Assembly (NCBI GenBank): GCA_964567045.1
Contig: CAZMLE010000103.1
Location: forward strand, 1-11,274
From: JAFNGF01 sp964567045
Lineage (GTDB): Bacteria; Planctomycetota; Phycisphaerae; Sedimentisphaerales; Anaerobacaceae
Direction of reading: 5' to 3'
Length of the DNA stretch: 11,274 nt
Under the pieces are notes generated by a model. That model saw only the letters and a program-made list of their open reading frames with translations. It was not told the DNA's origin and did not search any database. This document shows positions 1 through 6,033 of this stretch, in pieces. The position numbers and the translations under genes were made by a program. Positions within the stretch are counted from its first letter, which is position 1. The number at the start of each line of letters is the position of its first letter.

Positions 1-710
1 TACAAAGCCCAAACGTACTTTACGATTTCTGCATCCGATTCGCCGGCCGCCCCCACGATGAATTGCGTTGTTTGCTTTGTCCGCTCGTATTTTGCCCCGG
101 CGGCGGTAAGTCTGCTGATGAGCTTCATAGGCTCGATTATGTCGGGAATATATTTTTTCTTGCCCGACAGCTTTGCCAGATACTTTTCGCCCGGCGTTTC
201 GATATTCAGCGACACCGCACTGGCCAGTGAAATCGCCTGTTCTATCGCTGCATCGCTGGCGCCCGGAATGACCTTCAGGTGGATGTAGCCTTTGAACCGG
301 TACTTTTTTCGTAAAATATGTGCGGTTGCGTTGAGCCTGTCCATAGTCATGTCGGGCGAGCCCAAAACGCCCGAACTCAAAAATAGCCCAAAAACCTTCC
401 GCTGATGATAATAATCCAGAAATACTCTCGCTGTCTCGTCCGGCCCTAAACTACATCGGCGAATGTCCATATCTTCTCGCAGCGGGCAGTATTTGCAGTC
501 GTTGCTGCATACATTTGAGAGTAGCGTCTTAAATAATGTGCTCTTGCCGCCATTTGGAAGTGTTACCGGATATATCCATTTGCCCTGGTCGCTTCGCCTG
601 CGATGCTCATTTTTGCTACAGCCGCACGCACAGGCCAGATCATACTGGGCATCGGCACTGAGCAGCTCCAGCTTCTCTTGGGTGTTCGGCTTAGAGGTAA
701 CTCCAACCAT
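1..710 (-). CDS. Radical SAM protein, putative DNA modification/repair family (rSAM_link_UDG type), N-terminal part
   Basis: This gene runs off the left edge, so only its first 236 residues are present and the open frame has no stop. The N-terminus has EKLELLSADAQYD followed by a Cys-rich stretch (C27, C29, C31), as expected for the start of this family. LLSNVCSNDCKYC follows, giving a CxxxCxxC iron-sulfur motif at C68, C72 and C75. LSSGV (111-115) and NIETP (169-173) fit the SAM-binding barrel. Members are about 400 aa and are typically encoded with, or fused to, a uracil-DNA glycosylase-like protein, so a partner would lie below position 1. The exact reaction is not known; a role in DNA repair or base modification is inferred from that linkage. 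The ATG at 710 is preceded by GAGGAA 9 bases upstream; an in-frame GTG at 740 directly follows a stop and is the only earlier choice. No promoter is obvious, so readthrough from the upstream small gene is possible. Confidence 0.85.
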   Translation of the reverse strand, partial: MVGVTSKPNTQEKLELLSADAQYDLACACGCSKNEHRRRSDQGKWIYPVTLPNGGKSTLFKTLLSNVCSNDCKYCPLREDMDIRRCSLGPDETARVFLDYYHQRKVFGLFLSSGVLGSPDMTMDRLNATAHILRKKYRFKGYIHLKVIPGASDAAIEQAISLASAVSLNIETPGEKYLAKLSGKKKYIPDIIEPMKLISRLTAAGAKYERTKQTTQFIVGAAGESDAEIVKYVWAL

Positions 711-753
711 CCTTGTTTGTTCCTCGTTTTGTATGCGCACTCATTCTGGGCGA

Positions 754-777
754 GACCCCGCAATGAATTGTGGGGCC
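754..777. repeat. Strong imperfect inverted repeat between two minus-strand genes
   Basis: CCCCGCAA (756-763) and TTGTGGGG (768-775) pair over 8 positions, one a G-T pair, around a TGAA loop. An outer G754-C777 pair lies beyond one mismatch. It sits in the 108 bp between the stop of the small membrane-protein gene and the start of the radical SAM gene. No T-tract follows on the minus strand, so it is not a standard intrinsic terminator. It could be a transcript-processing or stability hairpin, or part of an interspersed repeat. Confidence 0.5.
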
Positions 778-818
778 AAATATTCTTGTCCGTAGTCTGT
801 CTTCTGTCGTCCGTGTCC

Positions 819-1103
819 CTACGCGCTGCCTTGCGGCCTGGCGTTTTTTACAACGAAGAAATACACTATCGCACCGATGAAATAGAACCAGAACGATACG
901 ACTATCGCAACCGCCCATATCAGCCTGTCGTATTCACCGTTTTTTGTAAGAGGGTATACAAATTGTGACGCAGGTCGCTTTAGACAGTCAACGAGCATAA
1001 CCAGCGAAAAAATCACTCCCGCGATTGCCAATAGCACCAACAATACCCCTGCACCCACCATTGGCCCCATAGGCCACCACGGAAACCTGCACAAAAATCC
1101 CAT
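819..1103 (-). CDS. Small two-helix membrane protein, PLDc_N-like
   Basis: This 94-aa protein has two hydrophobic helices (about residues 14-39 and 60-86) joined by a short polar segment containing DCLKRP. The second helix, YDRLIWAVAIVVSFW followed by FIGAIVYFFVV, matches the phospholipase D-nuclease N-terminal (PLDc_N) pattern, a membrane segment also found alone in many small proteins. Nothing catalytic is present, and the function is unknown. I chose the ATG at 1103 because a near-perfect Shine-Dalgarno (AGGAGGT) lies 6 bases upstream; a longer frame from 1136 has no such site and would add 11 residues. A predicted promoter and an operator-like dyad lie upstream at 1191-1236. The radical SAM gene is 108 bp downstream on the same strand and may be cotranscribed. 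Confidence 0.75.
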   Translation of the reverse strand: MGFLCRFPWWPMGPMVGAGVLLVLLAIAGVIFSLVMLVDCLKRPASQFVYPLTKNGEYDRLIWAVAIVVSFWFYFIGAIVYFFVVKNARPQGSA

Positions 1104-1154
1104 AACAGTACCTCCTGAAACAAACTGTTTTCCCACACTGGTTTAAGGGCCTAC

Positions 1155-1189
1155 CGACCGGCTCAGCCATTACCTGTTGGCGCCGGTCG
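1155..1189. repeat. Inverted repeat in predicted leader of the PLDc_N-like gene
   Basis: CGACCGGC (1155-1162) and GCCGGTCG (1182-1189) are perfect 8-bp complementary arms separated by 19 bases. If the minus-strand transcript starts near 1201, this forms a GC-rich stem early in a leader of about 98 nt. It resembles no riboswitch class I recognise, and no T-tract follows. Confidence 0.45.
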
Positions 1190-1190
1190 C

Positions 1191-1208
1191 TGCCCGGTTG
1201 ACCAGGCA
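1191..1208. promoter_or_regulatory. Operator-like dyad on the minus-strand promoter
   Basis: TGCCcGGTTGACCaGGCA is an 18-bp near-palindrome: TGCC pairs with GGCA and GGT with ACC, so 7 of 9 base pairs match. It lies from the downstream edge of the predicted -10 box (1208-1213) across the predicted start near 1201. That is a typical position for repressor binding. No regulator gene is present in the window to assign it to. Confidence 0.4.
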
Positions 1209-1236
1209 TTTTACCAGCAAAACGTCCTACGCCCAA
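1208..1236 (-). promoter_or_regulatory. Predicted extended -10 promoter for the PLDc_N-like gene
   Basis: Read on the minus strand, TTGGGC (1236-1231) is followed by a 17-bp spacer and TAAAAT (1213-1208). TGG directly precedes the -10 box, giving an extended -10. The start would be near 1201, about 98 nt from the ATG at 1103. It is back to back with the plus-strand LamG promoter. Confidence 0.5.
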
Positions 1237-1286
1237 GTCTATTTCAGGTGTTTGCCTGGGAGCACGATTTGGGCGAACAATTTTCC

Positions 1287-1315
1287 TTGCAGTGAGGGGT
1301 TAGATGTGGTATAAA
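1287..1315 (+). promoter_or_regulatory. Predicted extended -10 promoter for the LamG gene
   Basis: TTGCAG (1287-1292), a 17-bp spacer and TATAAA (1310-1315) are present. TGG (1307-1309) directly precedes the -10 box. The start would be near 1322, giving a 5' leader of about 90 nt before the ATG at 1412. A strong Shine-Dalgarno, AAGGAGGA (1399-1406), lies 5 bases before that ATG. Confidence 0.5.
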
Positions 1316-1411
1316 AATGTACTTTAATCAGCGAAGGTTCTATTTTTGATGCACGCGGTCGAAATAGACAGGCAAATTGTTGCGGCTGACCCCATTTGAA
1401 GGAGGACTATT

Positions 1412-4400
1412 ATGTGTAGAAGATTGATTCCCCTAATATTTTCTGTTGTGCCGGTGATGGGCTTGGTTAGTAATACGTTAGCTGACCTTGCTAACGATCC
1501 GTCCCTGGTCATATACTATACCTTTGACCAGGTTGGAGCTATTGTCGCCGACCAATCCGGAAAAGGCCATGACGGTGTTGTGCACGGCGACGTCACTGCG
1601 TTTGCTGAGGGCAAGTGCAATGGGGCTGCCCAATTCAAGGGTATTAGTGGGCTGGCAGGCCAAAGCTACCTCGATTTGAACGGCCCCAGTATCCCCGCCG
1701 ATGACATTCCAACCGCTGCTATCACACTTGCCGCCTGGGCAAAATGTCAGAATACGGGCGGGCATCACGCCATATTCAATGCCAGGGCATCTGATGCGAC
1801 CTGGGTTATTCACCCTGAGCTTCGCAGTAGCGGCGTATTCAGATGGCTGCTCCGCGCTGCCGGCAGCGTTGTAATCTTCGATATGAGCGCCGGCTCTGTA
1901 ACTTGGGACCAATGGCTTCACTATGCGGGTACATACGACAAAGCGACCGGTAAGGCGATCCTGTATATCAACGGGCAAGTGGTCGGAGAGCAAAATGTTG
2001 CAAACCCGCAGAATATAGCCGGCAATTGGGGCAGCGGCGCTCGCGTGGGATATAACATCGACAATGCAAGACCCTTCACGGGGCTTATGGATGAGCTCTA
2101 TTTGTTCAAGCGGGCGCTGACGGCGGATGAGATTAAACAGGTGATGGAAAAAACGCCCACACCTCCGCAAATGGCCGATCGGCCCAACCCGGCCAATGGC
2201 GCCAAAGAAGTGGTGCATACGCCTACTCTCGGCTGGTCGCCGGGAAGTAACACTGCTTCGCATAACATCTACTTGGGAGACAATTTCGAGGATGTAAATA
2301 ACCGCTCCGCATTCAAAGCTAACCAGACAGCGACAAGCTATGGCCCGTTAACACTGACGCTGGGAAAGACATACTACTGGTGCATAGATGAGGTGGCACC
2401 AGACGCGACTATCAGCAAAGGCACGGTTTGGAGCTTTATGGTAGCCGGCTATATATTGATTGACGACTTTGAAGACTACAACGACCTTTCGCCTGACCGG
2501 ATATTTGATACGTGGATGGACGGATGGCAAGACCCGACGAATGGTTCTGTTGTTGGACATGCAGAGCCTCCGTTCGCTGAGCGAAGTATTGTTCACGGTG
2601 GTTATCAGGCGATGCCCTTCCTGTACGACAACTCCGGCCAGGCAAACTACTCGCAAGCCCTGGCTGATATTGATGACTTGAAGTGTGGCAGGGATTGGAC
2701 GGAGCAGGCAGTTAAAGCCCTATCGCTTTGGTTCAGAGGCTATCCGGCGTATTTTGGCAGTTTTGTGGAAGGGCCGACAGGCACATACACGATGACTGGC
2801 GGTGGAGCGGATATATCTGGCGGCTTCGACCAGTTCCACTTTGCATTCAAGGAAGTTAGCGGCGCCAGCACCGTTGTGGCGAAGGTGCTGAGCGTGAGCA
2901 ACACGGATAGTTCCGCCAAGGCCGGCGTGATGATTCGTGACACGCTCGACCCGAATTCTGCACACGTGATGGTTTGTGTCACGCCCGGTAGTGGGGTCGT
3001 GATGCAGTATCGCAACACGGCGGGTGCTGCTGCTGGGACGGCCAGCCAGCAAGCGGGGATTGTCGCACCTCAATGGGTCAAGATAGAACGGACTCTGGGC
3101 GGACTTATAAGGGGCTACTATTCTGCGGATGGTGTCAATTGGACGCTGTTGGCTACGGTTGCAACGGTGACCATGGATATACCCATGTACGTAGGCCTGG
3201 GCGCAACCAGCCATAACGTCAACCAAAAGTGCACGGCACAGTTCTCCAATGTGAGTTTTCCCAGCACTACCGTTGGCGCGCAGTGGATGGACCGGGACAT
3301 CGGCGTAACCAGTAATGAAGCTGAGCCCATGTATGTGGCCATCTCGAACAGTAACGGCAAAACCGGCATAGTCTATCACGAGGACCCCAACGCGACGCTC
3401 ATCAATACCTCGACGGAATGGAATATCGACCTGAAAGAGTTCAGCGGCCAGGGCGTGGTCCTGAGCGATGTGGACAAGATGGCTATTGGTTTCGGTGATA
3501 AAGCCCATCCCCGGCCCGGCGGTGCAGGTACGATGTACTTCGATGACGTCCGGCTGTACCCCCCAAGATGTATTCTCGATAAAGTGACGGGGCTGGAAGG
3601 CGACCTTACCGATGACTGTGTAGTTGACGCGGCAGACCTTGAGATAATGGCCAACGACTGGCTGCAGAGTGATCACACCAAGTTAAGTGAACTGCTTGTG
3701 TACTGGGCCTTTGATGGCGGTTCCGGCGCCATAGCGGCTGATGGCAGCGGCAAAGGTCACGATGGTGTCATCTCAGGCGCGACTTGGAGAAGCCCTGGCT
3801 ACGGCGGCACAGGCTACTGCCTGAGCTTTAACGGTCTTGGTAACGAGGTCAACGATGTCGATGCCGGAGGTTATCTCAACGGTCTGGATGCCGTGACGTT
3901 TTCAGTCTGGATCAAGTCTAACGTGACTAATACCGATCGCGGCTTCCTTATCTGCACTGACCCTGACGGCACGGACAACCGGGATATGCGTTATGACGAG
4001 GCAGGTTCTGTAAGCGGCAGGGATGACGTGATCAAATGTGGGATCACCTCAACCGAAGGCTTATATGAGATCGAAAGTGCCGGCACTGTTCAGACCACTG
4101 ACTGGCAACACCTGGCGATGGCCTGGAAGAGCGGCGAACCATTGAAATTGTACATCAATGGCGTGTTAGACAGTTCGTTTGCGAATCAGCCGATCCGAGG
4201 GGGTGTTCTGACCGGCTACACGAAGTTATTAGTTGGAAGGGCTGGCAAAGATACAGCCGCAAACCAGGGCTGGGACGGTTTGGTCGATGAGGTGCGGATT
4301 TACGACTATGCTCTCTCACAGGCCGAGGTCAAAACCGTTATGAACCGAGGAACCTTACCCAAGGTGGACGTGTATTATCCGTTGCAGTCGCCGGCTGAAT

Positions 4401-4495
4401 TGTATGCCGCCGAGCCGGTCAACTCCAGGAGGATTAACTTCAGAGACTTCGCTATCCTCGCAGATCAGTGGCTTCAGCAAGCCCTGTGGCCGTAG
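1412..4495 (+). CDS. Secreted multidomain LamG protein with split dockerin-like motif
   Basis: This 1027-aa predicted secreted protein begins with a signal peptide (basic MCRR, hydrophobic core, likely cleavage after NTLA at residue 24). A LamG/concanavalin-like domain spans about 30-247 (IYYTFD, SGKGHDG, ILYINGQ, GLMDELYLFKRAL). An Fn3-like domain at about 255-344 follows (PNPANGAKEV, TYYWCIDEV). A beta-sandwich starting ILIDDFEDYND (348-358) seems to be interrupted by a DUF1349-like domain (about 452-618, AGVMIRDTLDPNSAH), then resumes to MYFDDVRLYP (708-717). A dockerin-like half, GDLTDDCVVDAADL (730-743), precedes a second LamG domain (about 760-979). A second half (1001-1020, INFRDFAILADQWL) closes the protein. 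Such proteins in Planctomycetota are presumed to bind carbohydrate or the cell surface. No catalytic domain is visible, and the ligand and biological role are unknown. The start has an excellent Shine-Dalgarno and its own predicted promoter. No neighbour suggests a linked pathway. Confidence 0.85.
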   Translation: MCRRLIPLIFSVVPVMGLVSNTLADLANDPSLVIYYTFDQVGAIVADQSGKGHDGVVHGDVTAFAEGKCNGAAQFKGISGLAGQSYLDLNGPSIPADDIPTAAITLAAWAKCQNTGGHHAIFNARASDATWVIHPELRSSGVFRWLLRAAGSVVIFDMSAGSVTWDQWLHYAGTYDKATGKAILYINGQVVGEQNVANPQNIAGNWGSGARVGYNIDNARPFTGLMDELYLFKRALTADEIKQVMEKTPTPPQMADRPNPANGAKEVVHTPTLGWSPGSNTASHNIYLGDNFEDVNNRSAFKANQTATSYGPLTLTLGKTYYWCIDEVAPDATISKGTVWSFMVAGYILIDDFEDYNDLSPDRIFDTWMDGWQDPTNGSVVGHAEPPFAERSIVHGGYQAMPFLYDNSGQANYSQALADIDDLKCGRDWTEQAVKALSLWFRGYPAYFGSFVEGPTGTYTMTGGGADISGGFDQFHFAFKEVSGASTVVAKVLSVSNTDSSAKAGVMIRDTLDPNSAHVMVCVTPGSGVVMQYRNTAGAAAGTASQQAGIVAPQWVKIERTLGGLIRGYYSADGVNWTLLATVATVTMDIPMYVGLGATSHNVNQKCTAQFSNVSFPSTTVGAQWMDRDIGVTSNEAEPMYVAISNSNGKTGIVYHEDPNATLINTSTEWNIDLKEFSGQGVVLSDVDKMAIGFGDKAHPRPGGAGTMYFDDVRLYPPRCILDKVTGLEGDLTDDCVVDAADLEIMANDWLQSDHTKLSELLVYWAFDGGSGAIAADGSGKGHDGVISGATWRSPGYGGTGYCLSFNGLGNEVNDVDAGGYLNGLDAVTFSVWIKSNVTNTDRGFLICTDPDGTDNRDMRYDEAGSVSGRDDVIKCGITSTEGLYEIESAGTVQTTDWQHLAMAWKSGEPLKLYINGVLDSSFANQPIRGGVLTGYTKLLVGRAGKDTAANQGWDGLVDEVRIYDYALSQAEVKTVMNRGTLPKVDVYYPLQSPAELYAAEPVNSRRINFRDFAILADQWLQQALWP

Positions 4496-4634
4496 TCATA
4501 AGATGAATTGCCAGGCAGTTTGAGTAGACAGGCCAGAAGCAGCGAATATTTCGGAGCGTTTGTGGTTGCGGCCGATTCGGGCGCTCTTGCCTGCTGCGGC
4601 AGAATTGAATCTATTTATACATTCAGGTGAGGTT

Positions 4635-4652
4635 TTCTACACATTATCCACA
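4635..4652 (+). promoter_or_regulatory. Tandem pair of DnaA-box-like sites
   Basis: TTCTACACA (4635-4643) fits the relaxed consensus TTNTNCACA. It is directly followed by TTATCCACA (4644-4652), a perfect copy of the classical DnaA box. They are head-to-tail with no gap. Confidence 0.5.
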
Positions 4653-4739
4653 ACAGTCGGATTTTTCGATAAAATGTTGTAGGTTTCGGCAAATTTGGGC
4701 ATCCGGTCTCTTTCGAACTGAGGATTCGGCTTTAGCATT

Positions 4740-4761
4740 GTCAACCTGCGGTATGGTTGAC
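4740..4761. repeat. Inverted repeat between the two DnaA-box pairs
   Basis: GTCAACC (4740-4746) and GGTTGAC (4755-4761) are perfect 7-bp arms around the 8-base centre TGCGGTAT. This is operator-like. The half-site GGTTGAC recurs at 1196-1202 inside the dyad upstream of the PLDc_N-like gene, which may be chance. Confidence 0.45.
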
Positions 4762-4902
4762 GTAACCTCTTTTTGCAAAGGCAGTTACAAGCTGTTCGTG
4801 TGGACTTCTTACTTACAGTCCGTGCGGGCGAAAGAACACCCTGCACTCTTGCGAAAGCATATCCGGCACAATTGAGAGCAATCTTTACAGATAGGGCCTG
4901 AG

Positions 4903-4922
4903 TTATCAACAGGTTATCCACA
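4903..4922 (+). promoter_or_regulatory. Second tandem pair of DnaA-box-like sites
   Basis: TTATCAACA (4903-4911) differs by one base from the classical box, and TTATCCACA (4914-4922) is perfect. The two are separated by GG, giving an 11-bp repeat distance, so both would face the same side of the helix. Both are in the same orientation as the pair at 4635-4652. Confidence 0.5.
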
Positions 4923-4965
4923 TCGCAGTTACTTGGTGCGCATGGGATAGAAAACAGAAGCCTGC

Positions 4966-5001
4966 CGGTAGCGGGCTGGATCTTGCTACCGACTTGGTCG
5001 G
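4966..5001. repeat. Two overlapping dyads upstream of the methyltransferase gene
   Basis: CGGTAGC (4966-4972) pairs with GCTACCG (4985-4991). CCGAC (4989-4993) pairs with GTCGG (4997-5001). They share 4989-4991, so as RNA they would be mutually exclusive. They lie upstream of the predicted start near 5021, so protein binding at the DNA level is likelier than attenuation. No T-tract follows either stem. Confidence 0.35.
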
Positions 5002-5005
5002 CGGT

Positions 5006-5014
5006 TGCTATAAA
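5006..5014 (+). promoter_or_regulatory. Predicted extended -10 element for the methyltransferase gene
   Basis: TGC (5006-5008) directly precedes TATAAA (5009-5014). No good -35 hexamer is seen 16-18 bp upstream, which an extended -10 can tolerate. The start would be near 5021, leaving about 20 nt before the ATG at 5041. That argues against translation from the in-frame TTG at 5017. Confidence 0.4.
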
Positions 5015-5040
5015 ACTTGGGTCCTTGTACAATCAGCACT

Positions 5041-6003
5041 ATGAAACGGCAGCTAATCACTATTGGCGAATCGCTCCACGCCTCTATCGTGGAAACGGGC
5101 AGGATGATGAGGGAGTTGAGCAAGCCGGGCGCGGATGCATATTGCGCCCCCAGCAAGCAGTTGGACTATATCAGGGCCTTGATTGAATTGCAGGCCAGCG
5201 ATGGCGCGAATTATATAGCGGTTAATCTTGACGCGTTTGGCGAAGACGAGCCCCAGGTTGCTATTGATATGATGCGCGAGTATGTCACGCTGGTTCGAAA
5301 ATGGGGCGGGGGCGTGCCGGTTTGTATCGACAGCAGCAACGATGGTGTTCTGATAGCCGGTGTAAAAGAGTGGTACAATACTGCTGAGCGCGTCAAGCCA
5401 CCGCTTGTAAATTCGGTAAAGATTTATACGGTGGATAACATCCTGCCGCTTAAGAAGGATTTTCACTTTGCCTTCGTCGGGCTTTTGCTCAGCGAAAAGG
5501 CCTCTGCTGGTCTGGGCGTCTCAAATTCGGTTGCCGAGATGCACGAGCTGGCAAGGCAGATTTTCCATGTGGCGGTTGGGCAATACGGCTTCAAGAGCGA
5601 GGAGATTTTCTTCGATCCGATGGTTTTTCCGCTGGCGATTGACATGCCTATGCAGCCGGACGTGTCAGGCTACACTTACCGAACATTTGAAACAATAACG
5701 AGGATAAGGACCGACCCGGAGATGCAGAGCGTGCACTGTGTCCTCGGTGTAAGCAACTGTGCTGCCGATTTGCCAGGCCGGAAAATAGGTGTCTGCAGGG
5801 CTTATGTCGCCAGGGCAATGGAGTACGGCCTTGACGCTGTCATTGCCAACGTTGCCCATCATTACGGCGCGGTCGAGCCGGCACAAGATCTTCTCGAACT
5901 GGTTGACGCCTATGCCAAGATGGATGGCTCGCCTGAGAAAACCGATAGAGCAATGGAGTTAATGGGCAAATTTTGCCGGGAAATTCGAACAACGGCGAGA
6001 TAA
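5041..6003 (+). CDS. Methyltetrahydrofolate:corrinoid/cobalamin methyltransferase-like protein (pterin-binding TIM barrel)
   Basis: This 320-aa protein is a single pterin-binding domain of the dihydropteroate synthase-like fold, as in AcsE, MtrH and the folate module of MetH. Supporting motifs are VCIDSSN (94-100), PLVNSVK (121-127), FDPMVFPLA (191-199), VLGVSN (234-239) and GLDAVIAN (263-270). Members move the methyl group of methyltetrahydrofolate to the cobalt of a corrinoid protein in the cytoplasm, feeding methionine synthesis or C1/acetyl-CoA metabolism. No cobalamin-binding domain is present in the protein and no corrinoid protein gene is in the window, so the partner is unknown. The ATG at 5041 is preferred over an in-frame TTG at 5017 on the basis of the predicted promoter position and the family-like start (MKRQLITIGE). 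No clear Shine-Dalgarno is seen. It converges on the metallopeptidase gene with only 30 bp between stops. Confidence 0.85.
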   Translation: MKRQLITIGESLHASIVETGRMMRELSKPGADAYCAPSKQLDYIRALIELQASDGANYIAVNLDAFGEDEPQVAIDMMREYVTLVRKWGGGVPVCIDSSNDGVLIAGVKEWYNTAERVKPPLVNSVKIYTVDNILPLKKDFHFAFVGLLLSEKASAGLGVSNSVAEMHELARQIFHVAVGQYGFKSEEIFFDPMVFPLAIDMPMQPDVSGYTYRTFETITRIRTDPEMQSVHCVLGVSNCAADLPGRKIGVCRAYVARAMEYGLDAVIANVAHHYGAVEPAQDLLELVDAYAKMDGSPEKTDRAMELMGKFCREIRTTAR

Positions 6004-6033
6004 TACGCCTGATGTTTTCTGTTCTATATTTTG

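Larger units (their letters stand above)
4496..5040. other. 545-bp gene-free region with DnaA-box-like sites (candidate origin or DnaA-binding locus)
   Basis: No convincing gene lies here: the open frames are short, have no ribosome binding sites and resemble no family. The region holds four 9-mers matching TTNTNCACA or TTATCAACA, all on the plus strand, in two tandem pairs about 270 bp apart, with several inverted repeats between and after them. This arrangement fits an origin of replication or another DnaA-binding regulatory site. Against it, dnaA, dnaN, gyrB and other usual origin neighbours are absent from the window, and no pronounced AT-rich unwinding element stands out. Confidence 0.4.

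Noticed and set aside
603..968. Plus-strand open frame of 121 codons
   Set aside because: It is antisense to the radical SAM and PLDc_N-like genes, both of which have family motifs and better starts.
2720..3676. Long minus-strand open frame of 318 codons inside the LamG gene
   Set aside because: It is antisense to clear LamG-protein domains, has low-complexity, His/Arg-rich content, and lacks a ribosome binding site. The 261-codon frame at 1478-2263 is rejected for the same reasons.
4627..4875. Open frame of 82 codons in the DnaA-box region
   Set aside because: It has no Shine-Dalgarno, its product resembles no family, and its frame passes through the DnaA box and the dyad at 4740-4761. A minus-strand frame of 131 codons over the same stretch (4637-5032) is equally unconvincing.
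4921..5000. Possible cobalamin riboswitch before the corrinoid methyltransferase
   Set aside because: GAAGCCTGCCGG at about 4957-4968 faintly recalls part of the B12 box, but the core AGGAGA and the other conserved riboswitch segments are missing, and the predicted transcript starts downstream of it.
5430..5438. GGTGGATAA, one mismatch from a reverse-strand DnaA box
   Set aside because: It lies inside the methyltransferase coding sequence, is a single site with a mismatch, and is expected by chance at this frequency.
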